Part shown: positions 33,377 through 40,378 of the stretch, piece after piece
Position numbering within the stretch: the first letter of the stretch is position 1
Layout: every line of letters starts with the position of its first letter
Source of the DNA: Variovorax sp. PAMC26660
GTDB taxonomy: Bacteria > Pseudomonadota > Gammaproteobacteria > Burkholderiales > Burkholderiaceae_C
DNA: 64,000 bases
NCBI RefSeq assembly: GCF_014302995.1
Contig: NZ_CP060295.1
Span: 1,178,001-1,242,000 of the forward strand
Reading direction: 5' to 3'
The notes under the pieces: model-generated
Told to the model about the DNA's origin: nothing
Database searches by the model: none
Seen by the model: only the letters and a program-made list of their open reading frames with translations
Translations under genes and position numbers: made by a program

Positions 33377-35167
33377 ATGCCAGCACTCTCCCCGGAAATT
33401 CACCAGTACGTCTGCCGCCTCGCGCGCCAGCTCGATGCGGTGGAGCACGGCGGTGCGACACCCCTTGTGCAGCAGGCGGCGAACTTCCTCAACTGGTCGC
33501 CGCAGACCGTGTATAGACACCTGAAGGCCGCTGCAGGGTGGTCATCGGGCCGCCGCGCGCGCAGCGACAAGGGTTCCACCAGCGTTTCCTCCGATGCGCT
33601 CGCCACCTTGGGCGCAGCGCAGCGCGAGGCCATCCGCGACAACGGCAAGCAGACGCTTTTTACGACCACCAGCCGCGGCATGCTGGAGCAGAACGGCATC
33701 AGCTTCGGCGTGAGCAACGGGCACCTCAACCGCCTCATGCGCGACCGGAAGCTCAACGTTGCAGCGCAGCGTGTCGCAACGCCGGTGCAGCAGCTGAGTG
33801 CGCCGTATCCGAACCACACGCACCAGGTCGATCCGTCGCTCTGTCTGATGTACTACATGAAGGGGCGCCAGTACATCATTCGCGACCGCGAGTTCTACAA
33901 GAACAAGCTGGACGGCATGGCGAAGGTCCAGTTCAAGCTATTCCGCTACGTCCTCTACGACAAGGCAAGCGCGACGGTGGTGCCCTGGTATTGCGAAGCC
34001 CAAGGGGAGAACCAGCACAACCTGTTCGACTTCCTCATGCACGCCTGGGGCGAGCAGGACGGGCGCCTGTTCCGCGGCGTGCCCCGCTTCATGCTCTGGG
34101 ACAAGGGCAGCGCCAACACGTCGGCCGCGATCAAGAACCTCTTGAAGCAGCTGGAAGTCGAGCCGCTCGACCACGAGGCGGGCAACGCCCGCGCCAAGGG
34201 CGGCGTGGAGAACGCCAACAACATCGTGGAGACCCAATTCGAGTCGCGCCTGCGCTTCGAGCCGGTCGACAACATCGAGCAGCTCAACGCGGCGGCCAGC
34301 GCCTGGGCGAATGCCTACAACGCAAACCTGATCCCTCATCAGGACACGCGTCTGCGCCGCGCCGGGCTCGCGACCTCGACGGCTCGCTACGACCTGTGGC
34401 AGCTCATCACCGCCGATCAACTGCGCCTGCTGCCCCCAGTGGAGGTGTGCCGCGCGCTGATGGCCAGCAAGGAGCAGCCGCGTCAGGTGCGTCCGAACCT
34501 CAGTATCAGCTTCAAGCATCCCGCCGCTGAACGCCCAGGCACCTATAGCCTGCGCGGCCTGGACGGCGTCAACGTGGGCGACACGGTGCAGGTCCGAGCC
34601 TTGGTCTACGGCGATAACGCGGTGCAGATCGAGGTGCCGCGCTACGACGGCGAGACGCTGATCTACCGCGTCGAGCCGGAGACGGCCTTCGACCGCTTCG
34701 GCCAGCCCGAAGCCGCGGCCGAGATCGGCGCCGAGTACAAGTCCGCACCGCGCACCGAGGCCGAGCTGGCCGCGAGGACGATGGATGCGAAGGCATACCC
34801 GGGCATGGATGCCGACGAGGTCAAGGCTGCGCGAAGCAAGAAGGCTGCTCCCTTCGAGGGGAAGCTGGTCGCGCACAGCTATCTGCAAGACGTCGAGCTG
34901 CCCACGTACCTGCCGCGCAGCGGCACGGAGATCGAGGCGCCCGCGCATGCCCAGGCGGCTCTCGCAACCGCGATGCTGGACGCCACTGAAGCGATGCTGC
35001 GCCTGCGCGCCGGCATCGGCCGCAACCTCACGGGCGACGAATACACCTTCATGACGGCCCGCTATGCAGAGGGCGTCCCGGAGGACCAGATCGACGCTCT
35101 GGTGCATCAGTTCACCGCGCCGGCCGAGCAGCCGATGCGTGCGGCTGGTGGACTGAGGGCCGTCTGA
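33377..35167 (+). CDS. DDE transposase (MuA-like, TniA/B3 type)
   Basis: 596 aa from the ATG at 33377, with GAGG upstream; GTG codons at 33350 or 33356 could extend it slightly. Order: N-terminal helix-turn-helix DNA-binding region (about 25-55), catalytic core with HQVDPS (D152), MLWDKGSANTS (D242) and GGVENANN (E278), a beta-barrel around 380-440, and a C-terminal tail that would contact the MuB-like ATPase. It joins phage ends to target DNA for integration and replication. The catalytic triad is intact. Confidence 0.93.
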   Translation: MPALSPEIHQYVCRLARQLDAVEHGGATPLVQQAANFLNWSPQTVYRHLKAAAGWSSGRRARSDKGSTSVSSDALATLGAAQREAIRDNGKQTLFTTTSRGMLEQNGISFGVSNGHLNRLMRDRKLNVAAQRVATPVQQLSAPYPNHTHQVDPSLCLMYYMKGRQYIIRDREFYKNKLDGMAKVQFKLFRYVLYDKASATVVPWYCEAQGENQHNLFDFLMHAWGEQDGRLFRGVPRFMLWDKGSANTSAAIKNLLKQLEVEPLDHEAGNARAKGGVENANNIVETQFESRLRFEPVDNIEQLNAAASAWANAYNANLIPHQDTRLRRAGLATSTARYDLWQLITADQLRLLPPVEVCRALMASKEQPRQVRPNLSISFKHPAAERPGTYSLRGLDGVNVGDTVQVRALVYGDNAVQIEVPRYDGETLIYRVEPETAFDRFGQPEAAAEIGAEYKSAPRTEAELAARTMDAKAYPGMDADEVKAARSKKAAPFEGKLVAHSYLQDVELPTYLPRSGTEIEAPAHAQAALATAMLDATEAMLRLRAGIGRNLTGDEYTFMTARYAEGVPEDQIDALVHQFTAPAEQPMRAAGGLRAV

Positions 35168-35168
35168 C

Positions 35169-36407
35169 ATGGCAGCACTCCCACTCCTGAAAGACGCGCT
35201 GGCGCTCGTGAAGCGCAGTCAATCCGACCTGGCGAAGCACCTGGGCGTGAGCCCGGCGAGCGTGACGCTGATGGTGAAGTTCAACAAGTGGCCCAAGGGC
35301 TACGGCGGCGAGTTCGAGCTGCGCGCTCGGATCGTCGGCTACCTGATCGAGCACGGCCTACCCACCGACGTGGCGTATGCAGCGCTCAACGAAGCACCCC
35401 CGGCGACGTGCGCCAACACGACGCCAGGGGCCGCGGCAGATGCCGCTATCTCCGGCCCCCCAACGAATCTAGAGGACCCCTACATGCTACTCCGCAAGCA
35501 CACCATCAATCGCGAGGCGCGTCAGCACTTCCGCATTCCGCGCGACCCGTTCACCGATGAAATGGAGTCGGACGCCGACGTGTTCCTCTCCGAAGACATC
35601 CGCTATGTGCGGGCCTCGATGCGCCAGACCGCCAAGCACGGCGGCATGCTGGCAGTGGTCGCCGAGTCGGGCGGCGGCAAGAGCACGCTGCGCCACGACC
35701 TGGCCGACTGGATTCAGTCGGCGCGCGAGCCCATCACCATCATCGAGCCCTATGTCATCGGCATGGAGGACTCGGACAAGAAGGGCAAGCCGCTGAAGTC
35801 GGCCGACATCACCGGCGCCGTGATCCGCACCGTGTCGCCTGGCACGCCGCTGCGGGCCACGTACAGCGATCGCGCTGCGCAGATGCACAACATCCTCAAG
35901 CAAAGTGCCCAGGTCGGCCGCAAGCATGTGCTGATCATCGAAGAGGCTCACGCCCTGGCCACGCCCACGATCAAGCATCTGAAGCGCTTCTACGAGCTGC
36001 AGGACGGCTTCAAGAAGCTCCTGGCCATCATCCTGATCGGGCAGACCGAGCTGGAGTGGAAGCTCTCCGAGCACAACCCCGAGGTGCGCGAGGTGGTGCA
36101 GCGCTGCGAAATGGTCAAGCTGCCGCCGTTGGACAACCACATCGAGGCGTACCTGCGGCACAAGCTGCAGCGCGTCGAGCTGGACTTCGACGCCCTGATT
36201 GCTGCCGATGCGGTCGAGGCGATCCGCAACCTGCTGCGCCACACGGTGACCGAGGCCAGCCGCAGCTCGAAGCGCGAGAGCCGCGTCGTGTCGTTGTGCC
36301 ACCCGCTTGCGATCAACAACCTGGTCAGTGCTGCCATGAACGAAGCGGTCAAGATCGGTGCGCCCAAGGTGACCGGCGCGCTGATCACCGCCGCGGTGCG
36401 GGCGTGA
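35169..36407 (+). CDS. MuB-like AAA+ ATPase target-selection protein
   Basis: 412 aa starting one base after the transposase stop. An N-terminal HTH (LAKHLGVSPASVTLMVKFNK, about 21-40), a Pro/Ala linker (75-100), then the ATPase with Walker A AESGGGKST (165-173), Walker B LIIEEAH (255-261) and a sensor-like IGQTELEWKL. MuB proteins coat target DNA, activate the transposase and give target immunity. Gene order transposase-ATPase is conserved in Mu-type phages. Confidence 0.93.
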   Translation: MAALPLLKDALALVKRSQSDLAKHLGVSPASVTLMVKFNKWPKGYGGEFELRARIVGYLIEHGLPTDVAYAALNEAPPATCANTTPGAAADAAISGPPTNLEDPYMLLRKHTINREARQHFRIPRDPFTDEMESDADVFLSEDIRYVRASMRQTAKHGGMLAVVAESGGGKSTLRHDLADWIQSAREPITIIEPYVIGMEDSDKKGKPLKSADITGAVIRTVSPGTPLRATYSDRAAQMHNILKQSAQVGRKHVLIIEEAHALATPTIKHLKRFYELQDGFKKLLAIILIGQTELEWKLSEHNPEVREVVQRCEMVKLPPLDNHIEAYLRHKLQRVELDFDALIAADAVEAIRNLLRHTVTEASRSSKRESRVVSLCHPLAINNLVSAAMNEAVKIGAPKVTGALITAAVRA

Positions 36408-36416
36408 GGGGAAGCG

Positions 36417-36566
36417 ATGAAGCGCTACCTCATTTCCATCACCATGCCGGACGGTTCGCGCGGCAGGCACTCGGGCCTCTATGCCGATGGCTTCGACGCC
36501 GTCATCACCGCGTTGGACAACTTCCCCGACGCGAAGCGCATCAGCGCCATGAGGGTCACCTCGTGA
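36417..36566 (+). CDS. 49-aa early phage protein
   Basis: MKRYLISITMPDGSRGRHSG LYADGFDAVITALDNFPDAK RISAM... A good ribosome site (GAGGGGAAG) precedes the ATG, and the stop overlaps the next gene's GTG by 4 bases, so the gene is real though short. The pattern ITMPDGS..RH.G.Y.DGFDAVI recurs in Mu-like phages. Function unknown. Confidence 0.75.
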   Translation: MKRYLISITMPDGSRGRHSGLYADGFDAVITALDNFPDAKRISAMRVTS

Positions 36567-36784
36567 TCGGCGTTCGCACGGAGATCCGCTCCGACCTGGC
36601 CGAACGCACCGCGGTGGGCCAGTGGTTGTTCTTCGGCTTCTGGCTCGTCCTGTTCCTCGGCTGTGCCCTGGTCGCGTTGGCGATCAAGGACAGCGAGCAG
36701 CGCGACCACGAGCTGGAGCTGCAGCGCGTCCACACCAGCGGCATGGACGCTGGCTACAAGCTGTGCAAGAGCGAGGGCCGGTGA
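36563..36784 (+). CDS. Small single-span membrane protein
   Basis: 73 aa from a GTG at 36563 (GTGA overlap). One membrane helix (about 21-42, LFFGFWLVLFLGCALVALAI) followed by a charged coiled tail. Early operon membrane protein of unknown role. It overlaps the next start by one base (TGATG), which supports both starts. Confidence 0.65.
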   Translation: MIGVRTEIRSDLAERTAVGQWLFFGFWLVLFLGCALVALAIKDSEQRDHELELQRVHTSGMDAGYKLCKSEGR

Positions 36785-37413
36785 TGTCGATCTTCGTCAA
36801 CACATGCCCCACGTGCGGCGCCGAGGAGTCCATCGATTCGGTCATCTTCCGGGTGATCGATGACGAGGAGGTCCGCGGCCTGGTCAGCGACGTGCTGCAG
36901 CGCAGCTTCGCGCTGGGCGGAACGCTGATCCGCTACATGCGCCTGTTCAAGCCGCCGAAGCACCAGTTGAACTGGGCGCGCGTGCGCAAGGCGCTGGCCG
37001 AGTTGGTGCCCGACATCCAGCGCGGCTCGATCGAGCGCAACGGTTCGATCATCACCGTGTCGACCGACCTATGGCTGGCGGCGTTCAACGCCACCTTCGA
37101 CGCCACCACCAAGGGCACGCTGCGCCTGCCGCTGGCCCACAACGGCTACGTGTATGGCGCGCTGTTCAACCTGGCTGAGAAGGCCGCAGCAAAGGCCGAG
37201 GAGCAGCGTGAGGTCGATCGGCGGCACTCGCGGCGCGATACCGTGACCGTGGATGGCGAACCCATGGCAATCGGCGATGCCCTCGGCGTGGTCTTCGGCG
37301 GCGTCGACCCTGCACTGGCGAAGGTCGAGGCGGCCTCGCGCAACGCTGCGCCTGTGCCGCAGCAAGTCCTCGACTACCGCGCCAAGCTGGGCGGAAAAGG
37401 CGGTGCGCCATGA
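36784..37413 (+). CDS. Early protein with N-terminal CPTC zinc-ribbon-like motif
   Basis: 209 aa starting MSIFVNTCPTCGAEESIDSV. The CPTCG pair may bind metal, but a second Cys pair is not visible. The centre (LNWARVRKALAELVPDIQRG) is helical and basic. The C-terminal part contains RHSRRDTVTVDGEPMAIGDA LGVVFGG. Not recognised beyond B3-like early-region proteins. Confidence 0.7.
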   Translation: MSIFVNTCPTCGAEESIDSVIFRVIDDEEVRGLVSDVLQRSFALGGTLIRYMRLFKPPKHQLNWARVRKALAELVPDIQRGSIERNGSIITVSTDLWLAAFNATFDATTKGTLRLPLAHNGYVYGALFNLAEKAAAKAEEQREVDRRHSRRDTVTVDGEPMAIGDALGVVFGGVDPALAKVEAASRNAAPVPQQVLDYRAKLGGKGGAP

Positions 37414-37619
37414 CCGGCGACGAGCAGTTGCAGGTCAGCCTGCTGGCTCTGCTGCCCAAGGGCGGCGAGCCGGTGCAGGCCGCAGCCTTGGCAGCGCTGA
37501 CTGCCTCGGCCGAGGAGCGCGTGGTGGAGGTGCTGTCCGCGGCCCTTCGCGTCGGCCTGGTCCGGTTCGATGCGGCGTCCTGTTGCTTCGCTGCCATCAA
37601 ACAGGGAGACGCACTGTGA
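37410..37619 (+). CDS. Small winged-helix-like early protein
   Basis: 69 aa; MTGDEQLQVSLLALLPKGGE PVQAAALAALTASAEERVVE VLSAALRVGLV has the helix-helix-helix-wing pattern of a mini winged helix. Overlaps of 4 bases on both sides place it in the early operon. Its role is unknown. Confidence 0.65.
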   Translation: MTGDEQLQVSLLALLPKGGEPVQAAALAALTASAEERVVEVLSAALRVGLVRFDAASCCFAAIKQGDAL

Positions 37620-37852
37620 CGCCCGCCGAGCAAGCCATCGCCGCCCAGGCGCTCATCGACCAGCTGACACCGTTGGTCGCGGGCGTGCCGCAGGAAGTCG
37701 TTCTAGACGCGCTGCTCGCGATGTTCCACGCCACCGCGATCCATCACCCCGGTTGCCTGGAACGTGCCGTCAGCGACGCCACGTTCGTCGCGATCACCTT
37801 GTCCAACCGACTGTTTTTGCAACAGGCGCCCCACGGGGCGTCCATCCACTGA
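37616..37852 (+). CDS. Small helical early protein
   Basis: 78 aa from a GTG at 37616 that overlaps the preceding stop (GTGA). TPAEQAIAAQALIDQLTPLV AGVPQEVVLDALLAMFHATA IHHP is helical with no catalytic motif. Not recognised. The tight overlap and ribosome-coupled start support it. Confidence 0.6.
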   Translation: MTPAEQAIAAQALIDQLTPLVAGVPQEVVLDALLAMFHATAIHHPGCLERAVSDATFVAITLSNRLFLQQAPHGASIH

Positions 37853-37861
37853 AGGAATGCC

Positions 37862-38395
37862 ATGAACGCACCAACGAACCCGATGGTCGTGATCGAACTT
37901 CACGCCCGCGCCTATCGCGAGGCCAAAGACGTCCTGGTCGAGCGCGCGCAGGCGTTGCACGATGAACTTCAGGCGTCCCAGCGCCGTGCCATGCGCGGGC
38001 TCCGTAGTGCCGTGGCCACGCTCAACGAGAAGCGCGACGAGCTGCAGCACGCGTTGGAGGAGCAGCCGCAGCTGTTCACGAAGCCCCGCACCGTCGTTTT
38101 CCATGGTGTCAAGGTCGGCTTCAAGCTCGGCGCCGGGAAGATCGACTGGGCGGATGACGACCAGGTCGTGAAGCTGGCCCGCAAGTACTTCCCGCAGCAG
38201 TTCGACCTTCTGGTCAAGACGACGGAGAAGCCACTCAAGGAAGGCCTCAAGAACCTCACCGCCGTCGAGCTGAAAAAGCTTGGCGTGTCGGTCGAGGGCA
38301 CCGAGGACGTGCCCGTCATCAGCGACACGACGGCCAGCGTGGACAAGCTGGTGAAGGCGCTGCTGAAGGGCGCAGAAGACGAGGCTGAGTCGTGA
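37862..38395 (+). CDS. gam: Gam-like host-nuclease inhibitor
   Basis: 177 aa. LFTKPRTVVFHGVKVGFKLG AGKIDWADDDQVVKLARKYF P followed by VKTTEKPLKEGLKNLTAVEL KKLGVSVEGT matches the Mu Gam / host-nuclease-inhibitor family. Mu Gam binds DNA ends and blocks exonucleases, resembling Ku. The N-terminal coiled coil (about 12-65) is the family's dimer helix. Confidence 0.9.
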   Translation: MNAPTNPMVVIELHARAYREAKDVLVERAQALHDELQASQRRAMRGLRSAVATLNEKRDELQHALEEQPQLFTKPRTVVFHGVKVGFKLGAGKIDWADDDQVVKLARKYFPQQFDLLVKTTEKPLKEGLKNLTAVELKKLGVSVEGTEDVPVISDTTASVDKLVKALLKGAEDEAES

Positions 38396-38619
38396 GCACC
38401 GCCGACACCGCCCGCAATGTGCAGGGCTTTCTGTCTGCCACCAATCGCCCGCGATGCGGCAACTGCAAGCACGGCAAGGAGTTGATCGCCGACCGCATGC
38501 CGCCGTTCGACACGCGCAGCTGGCGATGCACCCGAGGTGGCTTCTCGGTCACTGCCGGTGCGATCTGCGCCAAGCACGAGCCCACCCTCATCGCGCGCAC
38601 TGCTTCGACGGATGCCTGA
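38392..38619 (+). CDS. Small Cys-rich (zinc-binding-like) protein
   Basis: 75 aa from a GTG at 38392 that overlaps the gam stop by 4 bases. RCGNCKHGKELIADRMPPFD TRSWRCTRGGFSVTAGAICA has CxxC, then C and C, fitting a zinc site with an unusual spacing. The pattern CGNCK......RxCxxGGF...A.C..H is common in small phage proteins. Function unknown. Confidence 0.65.
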   Translation: MSTADTARNVQGFLSATNRPRCGNCKHGKELIADRMPPFDTRSWRCTRGGFSVTAGAICAKHEPTLIARTASTDA

Positions 38620-38675
38620 GACGGATATGAGTTTTCTCCTTGGTCGAGTCCGGCGTGCCAGCCGTTCGGCCTTTA

Positions 38676-38706
38676 CCCCGGCGCTTTCGGGCGCCGGGGC
38701 TTTTTC
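38676..38706 (+). terminator. Rho-independent terminator in the early region
   Basis: CCCCGGCGC (38676-38684) pairs perfectly with GCGCCGGGG (38691-38699), followed by CTTTTTC. It should end transcription after gam and the Cys-rich gene, so genes from 38723 on need read-through or a further promoter. Confidence 0.88.
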
Positions 38707-38722
38707 ATTTCAAGGTGTTGAT

Positions 38723-38953
38723 ATGCGATCTGATGTTTCCGCGGCGATCCTGGCCATCCTGGGCTCGCTCCTCATGGCGGTCCTGGCCAACCCGGCCGTG
38801 CCGTTCACTCTGCTCCTGGTGAGCTGCGCCGCCTGGGTGGTGCACGGTAAACGCCGCCGCATGTGGGCGCTCTGCGCGCAGATGCTGGTCTTCGGTTCGT
38901 TCTGCCTGCTCGGTGTGTGGAACACCTGGCTTGGCCCCTTGGTGTTGGGCTAG
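38723..38953 (+). CDS. Small membrane protein after the early terminator
   Basis: 76 aa with two or three hydrophobic helices (about 5-35 and 50-72), MRSDVSAAILAILGSLLMAV LANPAVPFTLLLVSC... It has a basic loop GKRRR between them. AGGTG precedes the ATG. It begins 17 bases after the terminator's T-run, so its expression probably depends on read-through. It is not recognised and may be an accessory gene. Confidence 0.65.
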   Translation: MRSDVSAAILAILGSLLMAVLANPAVPFTLLLVSCAAWVVHGKRRRMWALCAQMLVFGSFCLLGVWNTWLGPLVLG

Positions 38954-38955
38954 CC

Positions 38956-39228
38956 ATGGAAACACCGGAAATGACGGCTCGCGCCTTCGAGATCGCCGAC
39001 GACTCGATGTTCAGCCTCTTGATCAACCACTGCGTGATCGGCGACGAGCACGCCACGATCCTGGGCCTGGTTGATGAAGCGGGCATCGAAGTGCGCTCGC
39101 TGGCCGTGGCTGATCCCAACGTCATCGAAGCTGTCGAGTGGCTCATGCCCCGCGGTTACGTCGAGGTCGCAGCTGATACCGATGGCGAACACGTCCTGGT
39201 CCTGCGGCGGCCTGGAGAGGATTCCTGA
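38956..39228 (+). CDS. Early/middle-region protein of unknown function
   Basis: 90 aa, METPEMTARAFEIADDSMFS LLINHCVIGDEHATILGLVD... It starts 2 bases after the previous stop. An ATG nine codons... further in (MTARAF) is possible. Acidic, with a helix-strand pattern near the end (WLMPRGYVEVAADTDGEHVL) recalling a small winged helix. Not recognised. Confidence 0.6.
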   Translation: METPEMTARAFEIADDSMFSLLINHCVIGDEHATILGLVDEAGIEVRSLAVADPNVIEAVEWLMPRGYVEVAADTDGEHVLVLRRPGEDS

Positions 39229-39229
39229 C

Positions 39230-39862
39230 ATGAGCGCCGAACGCCTACGACTCATCAAGCTGATTCACGTCGCGCGCCGCGATCTGGAGAAGGCCGGGAA
39301 GATGGACGAGCCGACCTACCGCACGATGCTGCAGACAGCTGGAGGTGCTGATTCGGCCGCGAAGATGGGCGTTCCAGCGCTCATGCGGGTTTTGGAACAG
39401 GCCAAGAAGGCCGGCTTCAAAGTGCGCTCCAAGGTCACCGACCGTCGCCAGGACACGAGCCCGGAGGCTCGCAAGGTCCGGGCGCTGTGGCTGTTCCTGC
39501 ACGAGCTACAGGTTGTTCGGGATTCCTCCGAGACCGCGCTGGCCAGCTACGTGAAGCGCATCGCCCACGTCGAGGACATGCACTTCGCCGACAGCCTGGC
39601 GATGCGCAAGCTGATCGAGTCCATGAAGAAGTGGGCCATGCGATTCCTGCCTGCCGCCGTCGACCAGCTGCAGGTCGAGGTGCACGGTGCGCGCGTGGCT
39701 GGTCGGCTGGACCAGGCGCAGGAGCAGGCCGTAGAGGAGGCGCTACGCCGACTACTGGCCTCCGATGGGTTCGACGCCCACTGGGCCGCCTGGACGGCGT
39801 TCTCGGCCGCCATCGGCCGCTCGACGGACGCTGACATGCAAGAGGCACTGGGAGGCCGCTGA
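39230..39862 (+). CDS. gemA: Mu gp16 / GemA-like regulatory protein (DUF1018)
   Basis: 210 aa from the ATG at 39230. LIKLIHVARRDLEKAGKMDE PTYRTMLQTAGG is the hallmark of DUF1018, as are KVRALWLFLHELQVVRDSSE and the C-terminal extension. GemA of Mu alters host gene expression by acting on gyrase-sensitive transcription. Located just upstream of mor, as in Mu-type phages; overlaps it by one base. Confidence 0.88.
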   Translation: MSAERLRLIKLIHVARRDLEKAGKMDEPTYRTMLQTAGGADSAAKMGVPALMRVLEQAKKAGFKVRSKVTDRRQDTSPEARKVRALWLFLHELQVVRDSSETALASYVKRIAHVEDMHFADSLAMRKLIESMKKWAMRFLPAAVDQLQVEVHGARVAGRLDQAQEQAVEEALRRLLASDGFDAHWAAWTAFSAAIGRSTDADMQEALGGR

Positions 39863-40245
39863 TGAGCAACGACTCTAGGATGAGCGAACTTCGCAACGAG
39901 CTGCTGGCCGACTTGGCTGGCACGGCGGAGCGTGCATTGATAGAGAACGAAGTGCCGCCCGCCGTAGCGGCGATCATCGCCAGCTCGGTCGCCGACCATG
40001 TGGCCGATCACTGGGGCGGCCAGATGATCTACATCCCTCGCGACTTTCAGCGGAAGCTCGCCCAGATCGAGCTGGAGATCTTCGACGCCTTCACCGGCGC
40101 GAACATCCCGGAACTCTCGCGCAAGTACGAGATGACCGACAGCGGCCTGCGCCGCCTCATCACGCGCGTTCGCGCCAAATTGGCGTCTTCTCGGCACGAG
40201 CAGCAGCTCGACATGCTGGAGCCCCCGCAAGACCGCTCAAAGTGA
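39862..40245 (+). CDS. mor: Mor-family middle transcription activator
   Basis: 127 aa. AERALIENEVPPAVAAIIAS SVADHVADHWGGQMIYIPRD and IFDAFTGANIPELSRKYEMT DSGLRRLITRVRA correspond to the Mor/C dimerisation domain and C-terminal helix-turn-helix. Mor activates the middle promoter, which leads to late transcription. It is the last early gene, less than 140 bases from the right phage end, so its target promoters must lie elsewhere in the prophage. Confidence 0.92.
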   Translation: MSNDSRMSELRNELLADLAGTAERALIENEVPPAVAAIIASSVADHVADHWGGQMIYIPRDFQRKLAQIELEIFDAFTGANIPELSRKYEMTDSGLRRLITRVRAKLASSRHEQQLDMLEPPQDRSK

Positions 40246-40270
40246 GCGATTCGCGCTGCGGGGGCGCTTT
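40221..40270 (+). terminator. Terminator overlapping the end of mor
   Basis: GCCCCCGCA (40221-40229) pairs with TGCGGGGGC (40257-40265); inside is a second GCTCA/TGAGC stem. It is followed only by GCTTTA, so the T-run is weak. Probably stops the early transcript before the phage end. A CTTTAC...GTAAAG inverted repeat follows directly. Confidence 0.6.
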
Positions 40271-40332
40271 ACCGCCCGCGTAAAGCCGTTACACGCCCCG
40301 TCCCAAGCAATCCCGTCCAGTCCCGGCAAATC

Positions 40333-40378
40333 CCGATTTATCGCGCCGTTTTGGGTTGTCGTTTCTCAATACCGTTCA
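40333..40378. repeat. Right prophage terminus
   Basis: Read outward-in from 40378 the end is TGAACGGTATTGAGAAACGA, with the shared CGCGATAAATCGG motif inverted at 40333-40345. It mirrors the left end (TGAAGCGCGCC, then GCGATAAATCGG). Inward lie GC-rich ATCCCG direct repeats (40307-40336). Confidence 0.75.

Larger units (their letters stand above)
265..40378. mobile_element. Complete transposable (Mu superfamily, B3-type) prophage, 40,114 bp
   Basis: Supported by terminal TGAA...TTCA ends with shared inner motifs, a flanking 6-bp duplication, an interrupted host gene that is restored in frame by removal, and a full gene set: DDE transposase, MuB-like ATPase, Gam-like, GemA-like, Mor, repressor, terminase, portal, capsid, tail, tape measure, lysis and com-dam. 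Early genes run on + towards the right end, late genes run on - towards the left end, with the repressor and operators between, which is the divergent layout known from Pseudomonas phage B3 and BcepMu rather than that of Mu itself. There are no frameshifts in essential genes, so it may be active. Virion genes lack a contractile sheath, suggesting siphovirus morphology. Confidence 0.95.
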
